A DNA stretch of 64,000 nt, taken from the NCBI RefSeq assembly GCF_000832985.1, contig NZ_CP009920.1:3466501-3530500 (forward strand), written 5' to 3'. The notes under the pieces are model-generated. The model saw nothing but the letters and a program-made list of their open reading frames with translations. It did no database searches and had not been told where the DNA came from. This stretch comes from Priestia megaterium NBRC 15308 = ATCC 14581. GTDB lineage: Bacteria; Bacillota; Bacilli; Bacillales; Bacillaceae_H. Of the stretch, positions 26,871 through 36,658 are shown in pieces (the first letter of the stretch is position 1; each line of letters opens with the position of its first letter). Made by a program: the position numbers and the translations under genes.

Positions 26871-27420
26871 GTTCATATGGAAAAGCATTTTCAGGTTCTT
26901 GAAATGGATTTTCTTTATTAATGTAATCATAAAACATAATTCCGTCTAAATGATCAATTTCGTGCTGAAAGACAACAGCAGGAAGACCTTTCAAACGAAT
27001 TTTCACTTCTTCGCCTTCAAGCGTTGTGCCTTTTACTGTGATACGTGCATATCGAGGAACAAATCCTGGGATATCTTGATCGACAGACAAGCAGCCTTCA
27101 CCGCCTGTAAGGTATGTCTTTTCAACTGAGTGGCTAATGATCTTAGGGTTAAATAATGCATAGCTGTATAGCTTGCCTTTTTCATCCGTAACGTGTACCC
27201 CAATCATTCGTTTTGATACATTAATTTGAGGAGCGGCAAGCCCGATACCAGATCGCAGTCCATATTTAGCAGCAATTTCAGGATCTTGGCTGTTTTTTAC
27301 ATATTCTAATAAGCTATGTAAAATCTTTTTGTCTTCTTCAGAAGCAGGTAACGGTACTTCTTTTGCTACTTCTCGCAGCGTTGGGTGTCCGTCTTGAATA
27401 ATATCGTTCATTGTAATCAA
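26866..27420 (-). CDS. defB: Peptide deformylase
   Basis: The three deformylase motifs are intact: GIGLAAPQ, EGCLSVD (metal Cys) and QHEIDHLDG (metal His pair with catalytic Glu). It removes the formyl group from nascent N-terminal Met. At 184 residues with the internal insertion it is the type 2 Gram-positive form, matching B. subtilis DefB. SD AGGGAGATGTG precedes the ATG. It is monocistronic. Confidence 0.96.
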   Translation of the reverse strand: MITMNDIIQDGHPTLREVAKEVPLPASEEDKKILHSLLEYVKNSQDPEIAAKYGLRSGIGLAAPQINVSKRMIGVHVTDEKGKLYSYALFNPKIISHSVEKTYLTGGEGCLSVDQDIPGFVPRYARITVKGTTLEGEEVKIRLKGLPAVVFQHEIDHLDGIMFYDYINKENPFQEPENAFPYER

Positions 27421-27559
27421 CTTTCACATCTCCCTAGGCTATTTTATAGGTATAAAGTGTACCAAATCCGTATAAAAAAGTCATTACCTCGACCTTGACC
27501 ACATAAATGTTTCTACTAATTATATGTATCAAACATATGGAAAAACATGCATAAGAAAA

Positions 27560-27588
27560 AATAAAAGCGACCGTTAGCCGCTTTTATT
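27560..27588 (-). terminator. Terminator after the YjcZ-family gene
   Basis: AATAAAAGCG pairs with CGCTTTTATT; on the minus strand a T-rich stretch follows. Confidence 0.75.
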
Positions 27589-27594
27589 GTATAA

Positions 27595-27705
27595 TTACCA
27601 GCCGCCACAGCTGCAGCCGATAATAACTAATAAAATGAACAGTACGATTAATAACACAAAACCTTTATTAGAACCGCCACAGCCATATCCACCATAACCC
27701 AACAT
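27595..27705 (-). CDS. YjcZ-family small sporulation protein
   Basis: A 36-residue protein begins MLGYGGYGCGGSNKGF, continues with one hydrophobic helix (VLLIVLFILLVIIG) and ends CSCGGW. This is the hallmark of YjcZ-type proteins, small membrane peptides made during sporulation in Bacillus. SD GGGAGG lies eight bases before the ATG, and a terminator follows. No clear sporulation sigma promoter was picked out by eye. B. subtilis has no such gene at this exact spot between defB and ykyA. Confidence 0.88.
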   Translation of the reverse strand: MLGYGGYGCGGSNKGFVLLIVLFILLVIIGCSCGGW

Positions 27706-27874
27706 AATGTAACCTCCCGTAGTTATCAATCCCAAGGTAAAAAGTAATAAACTCCCTTTTTTTCACGATTGGGTTAGTATAATATATTAAAAGGTGGAAA
27801 AAGGGTGTAGATAAATTGCTAATTCCCTACAAAAATTGTATAATGACCCATGAATAAGGGAGGATTTACCAGAT

Positions 27875-28540
27875 ATGAAATGCATCGGAAGATATATAGT
27901 TATCGGCATTGCTGCTATGTCACTAGCAGGATGTGCAGAGGGCTCATCGCCTGAGCTTGAGGTATATAATGGATTAGAAAAAGTGGTAGCACAAGAAAAG
28001 CAATTTGCTGATCAGCAAAAACCGTTAGCAGATTTAGAACAGCAAGAAAATGCGATATACGACCAAATTATTGAGCTAGGGATTAAAGATAAAAAGAAAA
28101 TAAAAAATAAAGCACAAAAAGCGCAGCAGTTATTAGATGAGCGTGAAAGTAAATTACAAAAAGAAGAAAAAAGCATCAGCGCTTCGCAAAAACAATTTGA
28201 AGCGACAGAGCCGAAGATCCAAAAACTAGAGGATGGCAAAGCAAAAGAAGAGGCGCTTGAACTATCTTCATTAATGAAGAAGCGTTATAAGGCGTACCAG
28301 TCCTTACATGATGCCTATCTTCATTCCATTGAATTAGATCGTCAGCTATATAAGCTCTTTGAAAAAGACAATGTGAAATTAGAGAATCTTGAAACACAAA
28401 TCGCTTCGATCAATGCTACTTATAAAGAAGTTGAAAAGAAAAAAGAAGCGTTTAACACATTAACAGCTGACTATAACAAAGCCAAAGAGGATTTTTATAA
28501 CAAAACGAAGTTAAAGGTGAAAAATAGCGAGGATAAATAA
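27875..28540 (+). CDS. ykyA: YkyA lipoprotein, coiled-coil
   Basis: A lipoprotein signal (MKCIGRYIVIGIAAMSLAGC, lipobox LAGC with Cys 20) is followed by a highly charged Lys/Glu/Gln-rich, largely helical domain likely to form coiled coils (EQQENAIYDQIIELGIKDKK onward). The length (221) and the place just upstream of pdhA match B. subtilis YkyA, a putative cell-wall-binding lipoprotein of unknown role. SD AAGGGAGG precedes the ATG. A terminator separates it from the pdh operon. Confidence 0.88.
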   Translation: MKCIGRYIVIGIAAMSLAGCAEGSSPELEVYNGLEKVVAQEKQFADQQKPLADLEQQENAIYDQIIELGIKDKKKIKNKAQKAQQLLDERESKLQKEEKSISASQKQFEATEPKIQKLEDGKAKEEALELSSLMKKRYKAYQSLHDAYLHSIELDRQLYKLFEKDNVKLENLETQIASINATYKEVEKKKEAFNTLTADYNKAKEDFYNKTKLKVKNSEDK

Positions 28541-28541
28541 G

Positions 28542-28572
28542 AAGGCCTGTGAAGTTTACAGGTCTTTTTTTT
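28542..28572 (+). terminator. Terminator after ykyA
   Basis: AAGGCCTGT pairs with ACAGGTCTT, followed by T8. Confidence 0.82.
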
Positions 28573-28817
28573 GGCTGAAAAGGAAGGTTTTCTGAAATAA
28601 AGAAAGAGTTTCGACATGATTCACGTAAAAATTACAAAAGGTTATTGTTTTAAAAAATCGTTTATTTGTGGCAAGATAGGAGATGTGCAGACGTAAAAAA
28701 AGAAAAGGTTATTATAAAACATATAATACAGTTTGCATCTGTGTAATAGTACAGCATGTCTTTTTTATGTGTTTTATTTCACAAACTAAAAAAGCGTAAT
28801 TTCTTGATGTAAATGCA

Positions 28818-28847
28818 TTGACGAACTGTTTTAGTGTATTGTAAACT
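28818..28847 (+). promoter_or_regulatory. Candidate pdhA operon promoter
   Basis: TTGACG (28818-28823) and TAAACT (28842-28847) are 18 bases apart, giving a leader of about 265 bases. The -10 is imperfect; other promoters in this AT-rich gap are possible. Confidence 0.4.
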
Positions 28848-28898
28848 AGGTAGCGTAGTAAGTGTTGTATTAATCATTTTTGCAAAATAATTAATACA

Positions 28899-28927
28899 GT
28901 TTAACGAAACGTTCGTTTCGCTTAAAC
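28899..28927 (+). promoter_or_regulatory. Large inverted repeat in the pdhA upstream region
   Basis: GTTTAA-CGAAACG-TT-CGTTTCG-C-TTAAAC: 13-base arms with one extra C. It lies about 195 bases before pdhA and downstream of the candidate promoter. There is no clean T-run after it, so an operator is as likely as an RNA hairpin. A second inverted repeat, GAATTCGCT (28954-28962) with AGCGAATTC (28990-28998), follows. These two and the promoter are the visible content of the 580-base gap. Confidence 0.5.
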
Positions 28928-29120
28928 TTTCCTTTTACGTAAATGTTTGCACAGAATTCGCTGGGGAATACATAGAAATGTTAAGGATTAGCGAATTCAA
29001 AAAGCTACTCGACAAAATATGACTTTTACTTGTCCATTTGGGACATTCTAAAAGCGTGTATGTTTGTTTGATTAGTAAAATGAATTTATACGGCTTAAAT
29101 GAAAGGAAGAGGTGACTTAG

Positions 29121-30236
<1,116 letters not shown>

Positions 30237-30239
30237 GCC

Positions 30240-31217
30240 ATGGCGCAAATGACAATGATTCAAGCGATTACTGATGCGTTACGCACAGAAATGAAAAACG
30301 ACGAAAACGTATTAGTTTTTGGTGAAGACGTTGGCGTAAACGGTGGAGTATTCCGTGCGACTGAAGGTCTTCAACAAGAATTCGGCGAAGATCGCGTATT
30401 CGATACGCCATTAGCTGAATCTGGTATCGGTGGTCTTGCTGTAGGTCTATCGACTCAAGGTTTCCGTCCGGTTCCTGAAATTCAATTCTTTGGTTTCGTA
30501 TACGAAGTACTTGATTCTGTATCAGGTCAAGCTGCACGTATGCGCTACCGTTCTGGCGGTCGCTGGAATGCACCAATTACATTCCGTTCACCATTCGGTG
30601 GAGGCGTTCATACACCAGAACTTCACGCTGATAGCTTAGAAGGTATCGTAGCATCTCAACCTGGTTTAAAAGTTGTAATTCCTTCAACTCCATACGATGC
30701 AAAAGGTCTTTTAATTTCATCAATTCGTGATAACGATCCGGTTGTATACTTAGAGCACATGAAGCTTTACCGTTCATTCCGTCAAGAAGTACCTGAAGAA
30801 TCATACACAATTGATTTAGGTACAGCTGATGTGAAACGTGAAGGTACAGACGTAACGCTTATCGCTTACGGTGCAATGGTACACTCATCATTAAAAGCAG
30901 CTGAAGAACTAGAAAAAGAAGGTATCTCTGCTGAAGTAGTGGACTTACGTACAGTTCAACCTTTAGATATCGATACAATTCTTGCATCAGTTGAAAAAAC
31001 TGGTCGCGTAGTAGTAGTTCAAGAAGCTCAAAAACAAGCTGGTATCGCAGCTAACGTTGTAGCTGAAATTAACGATCGTGCAATCTTAAGCTTAGAAGCA
31101 CCAGTATTACGTGTAACAGCACCGGATACTGTGTTCCCATTCTCTCAAGCTGAGGGCGTATGGTTACCAGACCACAAAGATATCGTTGAAACAGCTAAGA
31201 AAGTACTTGAATTTTAA
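30240..31217 (+). CDS. pdhB: Pyruvate dehydrogenase E1 beta subunit
   Basis: This transketolase-like E1 beta subunit has a pyrimidine-binding domain ([20 protein letters not shown]) and C-terminal transketolase domain ([19 protein letters not shown]). It completes the E1 heterotetramer with PdhA. Length 325, as usual. The SD AAGGAG lies within the last codons of pdhA and the genes are three bases apart. A strong hairpin follows before pdhC. Confidence 0.97.
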   Translation: MAQMTMIQAITDALRTEMKNDENVLVFGEDVGVNGGVFRATEGLQQEFGEDRVFDTPLAESGIGGLAVGLSTQGFRPVPEIQFFGFVYEVLDSVSGQAARMRYRSGGRWNAPITFRSPFGGGVHTPELHADSLEGIVASQPGLKVVIPSTPYDAKGLLISSIRDNDPVVYLEHMKLYRSFRQEVPEESYTIDLGTADVKREGTDVTLIAYGAMVHSSLKAAEELEKEGISAEVVDLRTVQPLDIDTILASVEKTGRVVVVQEAQKQAGIAANVVAEINDRAILSLEAPVLRVTAPDTVFPFSQAEGVWLPDHKDIVETAKKVLEF

Positions 31218-31232
31218 TTAGCATTTTACTGT

Positions 31233-31263
31233 GATAGAAATCAGCTTTGTGCTGATTTCTGTC
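31233..31263 (+). other. Intercistronic hairpin between pdhB and pdhC
   Basis: AGAAATCAGC pairs perfectly with GCTGATTTCT around TTTGT, extended by three further pairs including one wobble. No T-run follows, so it looks more like an RNA-stability or processing element than a terminator. Confidence 0.55.
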
Positions 31264-31319
31264 TTAGATAAAATAAACACTAACAAATTGAACGCAACTA
31301 ACTAGGAGGGTGAAGACAC

Positions 31320-32621
31320 GTGGCATTTGAATTTAAACTGCCGGATATCGGTGAAGGTATCCACGAAGGTGAAATTGTAAAATGGTTCGTAAAAGCTGGA
31401 GATGAAATTGATGAGGATGATGTACTAGCAGAAGTACAAAATGACAAAGCTGTTGTTGAAATCCCATCTCCTGTAAAAGGTAAAGTATTAGAAGTAAAAG
31501 TTGACGAAGGTACAGTAGCTACTGTAGGACAAGTTATCGTTACTTTTGATGCTCCTGGATACGAAGACTTAAAATTCAAAGGTGACGATCATGATGATGC
31601 ACCAGCAGAAGAAGCTAAAGAAGAAGCTTCAACTGAAGAAGTGACTGAAGAAGCAACAGCTCCTGCAGCACAAGCTGATGTTGATCCTAACCGTAAAGTA
31701 ATTGCTATGCCTTCAGTGCGCAAATATGCTCGTGAAAAAGGTGTAGACATTAAAGCTGTTCCTGGTTCAGGTAAAAACGGACGTATTGTTAAAGATGACA
31801 TCGATGGCTTCCTATCTGGTGGTTCTACAGCTACAGCAACTGCTGAAGCTCCAGCTAAAGAGGAAACTGCTTCAGCTGAACCAAAAGCAGCAGCAGCACA
31901 AGCTATTCCTGAAGGCGACCTACCAGAAACTCGCGAGAAAATGAGCGGTATCCGTCGTGCAATCGCAAAAGCTATGGTTAACTCTAAACACACTGCTCCA
32001 CACGTAACATTAATGGATGAAATCGATGTAACAGCTCTTGTTGCTCATCGTAAAAAATTCAAAACAGTTGCAGCAGATCAAGGTATTAAATTAACATTCT
32101 TACCTTACGTGGTAAAAGCGTTAACTTCAGCACTTAAGAAGTTCCCAGCTCTTAACACTTCAATCGATGACTCTACTGATGAAGTAATTCAAAAACATTA
32201 CTACAACATCGGTATCGCTGCTGACACTGAAAAAGGTCTTTTAGTACCAGTTGTGAAAAATGCTGATCGTAAATCTGTGTTCGAAATTTCTGATCAAATT
32301 AACGACCTTGCTGGAAAAGCACGTGATGGTAAATTAGCTCCTGCTGAAATGAAAGGCGCTTCTTGTACAATCACAAATATCGGTTCTGCTGGTGGACAAT
32401 GGTTTACTCCTGTTATCAACCACCCAGAAGTTGCAATTCTAGGTATCGGACGTATCGCTGAAAAACCAGTTGTACGCGACGGTGAAATTGTAATTGCTCC
32501 AGTATTAGCATTATCACTAAGCTTTGACCACCGTATTATCGATGGCGCAACAGCTCAAAACGCTCTTAACCAAATCAAGCGTTTATTAAATGATCCAGAA
32601 TTATTATTAATGGAGGCGTAA
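31320..32621 (+). CDS. pdhC: Dihydrolipoamide acetyltransferase (PDH E2)
   Basis: One lipoyl domain (residues 1-80; lipoylated Lys in [12 protein letters not shown]) is followed by an Ala/Glu-rich linker, the E3-binding domain ([20 protein letters not shown]), a second Ala-rich linker and the catalytic acetyltransferase domain with SFDHRIIDG (H404, D408). It forms the core of the complex and passes acetyl groups to CoA. The GTG start follows CTAGGAGGGTG. The length (433) fits a single-lipoyl E2. Confidence 0.97.
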   Translation: MAFEFKLPDIGEGIHEGEIVKWFVKAGDEIDEDDVLAEVQNDKAVVEIPSPVKGKVLEVKVDEGTVATVGQVIVTFDAPGYEDLKFKGDDHDDAPAEEAKEEASTEEVTEEATAPAAQADVDPNRKVIAMPSVRKYAREKGVDIKAVPGSGKNGRIVKDDIDGFLSGGSTATATAEAPAKEETASAEPKAAAAQAIPEGDLPETREKMSGIRRAIAKAMVNSKHTAPHVTLMDEIDVTALVAHRKKFKTVAADQGIKLTFLPYVVKALTSALKKFPALNTSIDDSTDEVIQKHYYNIGIAADTEKGLLVPVVKNADRKSVFEISDQINDLAGKARDGKLAPAEMKGASCTITNIGSAGGQWFTPVINHPEVAILGIGRIAEKPVVRDGEIVIAPVLALSLSFDHRIIDGATAQNALNQIKRLLNDPELLLMEA

Positions 32622-32624
32622 TAA

Positions 32625-34037
32625 ATGGTAGTAGGAGATTTCCCAATCGAAACTGATACTCTTGTCATTGGTGCTGGCCCTGGTGGCTACGTTGCAGCAA
32701 TTCGTGCAGCTCAATTAGGTCAAAAAGTTACAATCGTAGAAAAAGGTAACCTTGGAGGCGTATGCTTAAACGTTGGTTGTATTCCTTCAAAAGCATTAAT
32801 CGCTGCAGGTCACCGTTTTGAACACGCTAAACATTCTGAAGACATGGGGATTATCGCTGAGAACGTAACAGTTGATTTCTCTAAAGTTCAAGAATTCAAA
32901 AACGGCGTTGTAAACAAACTTACTGGCGGTGTTGAAGGCCTTCTTAAAGGTAACAAAGTTGACATCGTAAAAGGTGAAGCTTACTTCGTTGACAGCGAAA
33001 CTGTACGTGTAATGGATGAAAATTCTGCACAAACGTACAAATTCAAAAATGCTATCCTTGCAACTGGTTCTCGTCCAATCGAGATCCCTGGATTCAAATT
33101 CTCTGAGCGCGTAATCAACTCTACAGGTGCATTAGCGCTTAAAGAAGTTCCTAAAAAATTAGTTGTAATCGGTGGAGGTTACATCGGTACTGAGCTTGGT
33201 ACTGCTTTTGCTAACTTCGGTACAGAAGTTACATTTGTAGAAGCTGCTGATGAAATCTTAGCTGGTTTTGAAAAACAAATGAGTTCACTTGTTAAACGTA
33301 ACCTTAAGAAAAAAGGAAACGTTGAAATTTATACAAAAGCAATGGCTAAAGGTGTTGAAGAAACTGCTGACGGCGTACAAGTTACGTTTGAAGTAGGCGG
33401 AGAGTCAAAAGTAATCGATGCTGACTACGTATTAGTTACTGTAGGTCGTCGTCCTAACACTGATGAGCTTGGTCTTGAGCAAGTTGGCGTTAAAATGACT
33501 GACCGTGGTCTTATCGAAATCGATAACCAAACTCGTACATCTGTAAGCAACATCTTTGCAATTGGTGATATCGTAACTGGACCTCCACTTGCACACAAAG
33601 CTTCTTACGAAGGTAAAATCGCAGCTGAAGTAATTGCTGGCGAACCTGCTGAAATTGACTACTTAGGAATTCCAGCAGTTGTATTCTCTGAGCCTGAGCT
33701 TGCATCTGTAGGTTATACTGAAGCACAAGCGAAAGAAGAAGGATTAGCTGTTAAAGCTTCTAAATTCCCATTTGCTGCTAACGGACGTGCACTTGCACTT
33801 AACGCTGCAGAAGGCTTCTTGAAGCTTATCACTCGTAAAGAAGACGGAGTAGTGGTTGGTGCTCAAATCGCTGGACCTAGCGCATCTGACATGATCGCTG
33901 AGCTTGGTCTTGCTATCGAAGCTGGCGTAACGGCTGAAGATATCGCATTAACAATTCACGCTCACCCAACATTAGGTGAAATCACAATGGAAGCTGCTGA
34001 AGTAGCTATTGGAAGCCCAATTCACATTGTAAAATAA
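32625..34037 (+). CDS. pdhD: Dihydrolipoamide dehydrogenase (PDH E3)
   Basis: FAD loop [10 protein letters not shown], redox-active disulfide C47-C52 in [16 protein letters not shown] loop [10 protein letters not shown], second FAD motif FAIGDI and the C-terminal HAHPTLGE catalytic His-Glu pair are all present. It reoxidises dihydrolipoamide with NAD+ for PDH and probably other 2-oxoacid dehydrogenases. The SD GGAGGCG overlaps the pdhC end, and the genes are three bases apart. A strong terminator ends the operon. Confidence 0.97.
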   Translation: MVVGDFPIETDTLVIGAGPGGYVAAIRAAQLGQKVTIVEKGNLGGVCLNVGCIPSKALIAAGHRFEHAKHSEDMGIIAENVTVDFSKVQEFKNGVVNKLTGGVEGLLKGNKVDIVKGEAYFVDSETVRVMDENSAQTYKFKNAILATGSRPIEIPGFKFSERVINSTGALALKEVPKKLVVIGGGYIGTELGTAFANFGTEVTFVEAADEILAGFEKQMSSLVKRNLKKKGNVEIYTKAMAKGVEETADGVQVTFEVGGESKVIDADYVLVTVGRRPNTDELGLEQVGVKMTDRGLIEIDNQTRTSVSNIFAIGDIVTGPPLAHKASYEGKIAAEVIAGEPAEIDYLGIPAVVFSEPELASVGYTEAQAKEEGLAVKASKFPFAANGRALALNAAEGFLKLITRKEDGVVVGAQIAGPSASDMIAELGLAIEAGVTAEDIALTIHAHPTLGEITMEAAEVAIGSPIHIVK

Positions 34038-34047
34038 ATAATGGTTT

Positions 34048-34080
34048 AAAAAGCTGATGCGTACGCATCAGCTTTTTTTT
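34048..34080 (+). terminator. Terminator of the pdh operon
   Basis: The perfect palindrome AAAAGCTGATGCGT with its complement is followed by further T residues. Confidence 0.9.
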
Positions 34081-34287
34081 TGAAGAAAACGGTTTTCACA
34101 AAGCACCAGGTGCTTGTCAGACAGTTTTTGTTGCTGATGAGCACTCCTTTTTAGAAGAAACGTGTAAAAACGCTGAGGCAGTCTTAAATGAGCTCTAGAT
34201 GCATACATATGAAGTGGGACGTGCTTTCTTATAGGTAGATAAAAAACTGCTCTTTTGGATAACGAATGAAAAGGCGGCGTAGGAGCT

Positions 34288-34530
34288 ATGAAGACGTATT
34301 TCGTTTGGAGCTTACACATTGTTATTTGGATGGGTTATTCACTGGTTGAATTGCTATCAAAACGTGATCAGTTGACATCTAAAATTATTTTATTTTTAGT
34401 ATTTGCTTATTTAGCTTACGGCATAGCAGAAATGAACGTCAAATCTAAAAGACTGGCGCTTATGATGACTGGTACAACTTCAGCTGTCTGCTTGACATGT
34501 TATCAACTAATTTTATTTTGCACAGCGTAA
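34288..34530 (+). CDS. Small membrane protein, unknown
   Basis: The 80-residue protein has three probable membrane segments (YFVWSLHIVIWMGYSLVELL, IILFLVFAYLAYGI and LMMTGTTSAVCLTCYQLILF). The ATG lies eight bases after TAGGAG. No family is recognised. It is flanked upstream by the pdhD terminator and 250 bases without a clear gene, and downstream by a terminator shared with the convergent BCCT transporter. Confidence 0.65.
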   Translation: MKTYFVWSLHIVIWMGYSLVELLSKRDQLTSKIILFLVFAYLAYGIAEMNVKSKRLALMMTGTTSAVCLTCYQLILFCTA

Positions 34531-34538
34531 GATTGCAT

Positions 34539-34577
34539 AAAAAAAGCGTTAGCTTATATAAGCTAACGCTTTTTTTG
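34539..34577. terminator. Terminator shared by the small membrane gene and the BCCT transporter
   Basis: The perfect palindrome GCGTTAGCTTATATAAGC with its continuation is flanked by A7 and T7, so it can act in both directions. Confidence 0.9.
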
Positions 34578-34579
34578 TC

Positions 34580-36100
34580 TTACACAGATTTCTTTTCTCT
34601 TTTCAATGCGCCTTCTTCTTTAAATGCTTTCATTAATGAGAAGACCGTTAGCACTAGCACAATTGAGAATGGAAGTGCTGCTATAATCGCAGCTGTTTGG
34701 AGCGCGTCCAAACCACCTGTCCAAAGCAGAATGATTGCTGTTAACGATTGAATTAAGCCCCACGTAAGTTTAATAGAGCCTGAAGGATTTAGATCACCAT
34801 TTGTTGTCTGCATTCCTAAAACAAATGTAGCTGAGTCAGCTGATGTAATAAAGAATGTAGCAATTAAGCAAATAGCGACAATGGACATGAACGTACCAAA
34901 TGGAAACTGTTCAAGTACATAGAATAAAGCAACTTCTGTTCCTTTATTATTAATAACATCCATAACAGGAAGGTCTTTAAAAAAGTCTAAATAGACCCCA
35001 GAACCTCCGAATACGGCAAACCATAAACCACCAAATACGGTCGGAACAGCTAGTACACCAATTAAAAATTCTCGAATGGTTCTGCCTCGTGAAATACGAG
35101 CAATGAACGTACCAACAAACGGTGCCCAAGCAATCCACCATGCCCAGTAGAAAATTGTCCAATCTTGAACCCAGGTGCTGTTATCAAACGGGCTCAATCG
35201 AAAACTCATTGACGGCAAGTTTTGAATGTAGCTGCCAATGGTTGTAACGAATAAGTCCATAATAAAGTTGGTTGGACCTGCAAATAACAAGAACAGCATT
35301 AGCAGAATAGCTAAAACAATATTAATGTTACTCAAATACTTAATACCTTTGTTCAGCCCCGTCTGTGCTGACAGCATGAACAAGAACGTCACGATAATAA
35401 TAACAATTAATTGAGTCGTGAAATTGTTATCAATACTTGGCGACAAGTAAGAGGCTCCACCGGTAATTTGAATAGCGCCAAGTCCTAGAGATGTTGCTAC
35501 CCCAAAGACAGTTGCAAATACGGCGATGACGTTTATGATCGTTCCAAGAGGCCCATCAACACGTTTTCCTAGTAGAGGACGTAAAATATTGCTGATGATG
35601 AACGGGTAACCTTTTCTAAATTGAAAATATGCAAGGGCCAGTGCAAGAACGGAATAAATAGCCCAAGGATGTAAACCCCAGTGGAAAAACGAATAGCGTA
35701 GAGCTGCACGAGCTGATTCTGCTGTACCGCCTTCACCAGAAGGTGGAGTATGAAAATGATTGATTGGTTCTGAGACACCCCAGAATACAAGACCAATGCC
35801 CATACCAGCACTAAATAACATGGCAAACCATGAGACATAACCATACTGAGGTTTTTCGTCAGGCTTCCCTAGTTTGATGTTTCCGTACTTCGAAAAAATT
35901 AAGTACAGTGTAAAAACTAAGAATAATGTAGCTGCTAGTAAGTAATACCAGCCAAATTTCTCGATGATAAAACTATGTATTGCCGATGTAACAGGTGTGA
36001 GCGCTGCGCTTCCTAGCGTAGATTCCGGAATAACACCCCATACGATAAATACTGCAGCAATAATAACCGAAATGATAAAAACGGGAGTCAGTTTTTTCAT
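34580..36100 (-). CDS. BCCT-family glycine betaine transporter (OpuD-like)
   Basis: This twelve-helix betaine/choline/carnitine transporter has the family signatures SAGMGIGLVFWGVSEPINHF and the Trp-rich WTIFYWAWWIAWAPFVGTFI. It imports osmoprotectants, coupled to sodium or protons. Sequence and length (506) are very close to B. subtilis OpuD, but that gene is elsewhere in B. subtilis, so it may be a paralogue. The ATG follows AGGAAAGGAGTG. No clear sigma-B promoter was found in the 390-base gap upstream. Confidence 0.9.
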   Translation of the reverse strand: MKKLTPVFIISVIIAAVFIVWGVIPESTLGSAALTPVTSAIHSFIIEKFGWYYLLAATLFLVFTLYLIFSKYGNIKLGKPDEKPQYGYVSWFAMLFSAGMGIGLVFWGVSEPINHFHTPPSGEGGTAESARAALRYSFFHWGLHPWAIYSVLALALAYFQFRKGYPFIISNILRPLLGKRVDGPLGTIINVIAVFATVFGVATSLGLGAIQITGGASYLSPSIDNNFTTQLIVIIIVTFLFMLSAQTGLNKGIKYLSNINIVLAILLMLFLLFAGPTNFIMDLFVTTIGSYIQNLPSMSFRLSPFDNSTWVQDWTIFYWAWWIAWAPFVGTFIARISRGRTIREFLIGVLAVPTVFGGLWFAVFGGSGVYLDFFKDLPVMDVINNKGTEVALFYVLEQFPFGTFMSIVAICLIATFFITSADSATFVLGMQTTNGDLNPSGSIKLTWGLIQSLTAIILLWTGGLDALQTAAIIAALPFSIVLVLTVFSLMKAFKEEGALKREKKSV

Positions 36101-36387
36101 CGATTAACACTCCTTTCCTATTCTATTTTACATAACATAGTGTTTCATATAGCCTTTTCAGGTATATATGAAACCACATGGTTATACATTTTAGTGAAGT
36201 TTGTATGAAATGTCTACCCCATTAGTAAGAAAAAGCGGAAAGAGAACAAATTTTTATTTTTCGTAATTATTTTAAAGTGATGAAATAGATTTGAAATTAG
36301 ACATTGTTTTTTCATATAAATAGATATGATTCTAAGCGTTCAGCTTTTTGAAAACAAATATAACATTTATGAGAAAAATATTTTTAA

Positions 36388-36398
36388 TGTGACATACT
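36388..36398 (+). promoter_or_regulatory. CcpN-like operator I upstream of SR1
   Basis: TGTGACATACT fits the CcpN consensus TRTGHYATAYW as I remember it. It lies just upstream of the SR1 -35 element. Confidence 0.55.
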
Positions 36399-36407
36399 AA
36401 TTAGTTG

Positions 36408-36436
36408 TTGACATATTTAATGTGACATAATAATAT
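36408..36436 (+). promoter_or_regulatory. Sigma-A promoter of SR1
   Basis: TTGACA (36408-36413), 17-base spacer, TAATAT (36431-36436). The start should fall near 36443, close to the SR1 5' end expected from its size. Confidence 0.7.
36421..36431 (+). promoter_or_regulatory. CcpN-like operator II in the SR1 promoter spacer
   Basis: TGTGACATAAT repeats operator I exactly over its first nine bases, differs from the consensus at one position, and overlaps the -10. The two copies are 33 bases (three helical turns) apart. Confidence 0.5.
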
Positions 36437-36447
36437 AATATCAAGAG

Positions 36448-36464
36448 TTGTAAAACGCTTACAA
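36448..36464 (+). promoter_or_regulatory. cre-like palindrome at the start of SR1
   Basis: TTGTAAAACGCTTACAA contains AAAACGCTTACA, which fits the right part of a CcpA site (AAARCGYTTWCA); the first two bases are off. It lies just downstream of the SR1 start. Confidence 0.35.
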
Positions 36465-36493
36465 AAAAAGACGGTTAAAGGGGAGTTTACAAA

Positions 36494-36619
36494 ATGGGAA
36501 CAATCGTATGTCAAACATGTAACTGCACAATTGATCATTTCGAAGATGAGAAAGTGACGCGATTATACTCAACATGTAAAAGCGGAGAATGTCAAAAAGC
36601 AGATGAAGATTTAGATTAA
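36494..36619 (+). CDS. sr1P: GapA-binding peptide SR1P
   Basis: The 41-residue peptide begins MGTIVCQTCNCTIDHFEDEK and has five cysteines in all (Cys 6, 9 and 11, then CKSGEC near the end), close to B. subtilis SR1P (39 residues). SR1P binds glyceraldehyde-3-phosphate dehydrogenase GapA, stabilises its operon mRNA and promotes GapA-RNase J1 interaction; rnjA is also in this window. SD AAAGGGGAG lies eight bases before the ATG. Confidence 0.92.
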   Translation: MGTIVCQTCNCTIDHFEDEKVTRLYSTCKSGECQKADEDLD

Positions 36620-36621
36620 TC

Positions 36622-36658
36622 AATAAAAAAAGGTGCGGATTTCCGCACCTTTTTTATT
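36622..36658. terminator. Terminator of SR1, shared with speA
   Basis: AAAAGGTGCGGA pairs with TCCGCACCTTTT, with T-runs on both strands. It reaches the speA stop codon. Confidence 0.92.

Larger units (their letters stand above)
36443..36658 (+). ncRNA. sr1: Dual-function small RNA SR1
   Basis: An RNA of about 215 bases runs from the strong promoter to a terminator and encodes the SR1P peptide, between the pdh operon and speA exactly as in B. subtilis. SR1 base-pairs with ahrC mRNA, controlling arginine catabolism; SR1P binds GapA. In B. subtilis its transcription is repressed by CcpN and, less, CcpA. The 5' end here is inferred from the promoter; the 3' end from the hairpin. Confidence 0.85.
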
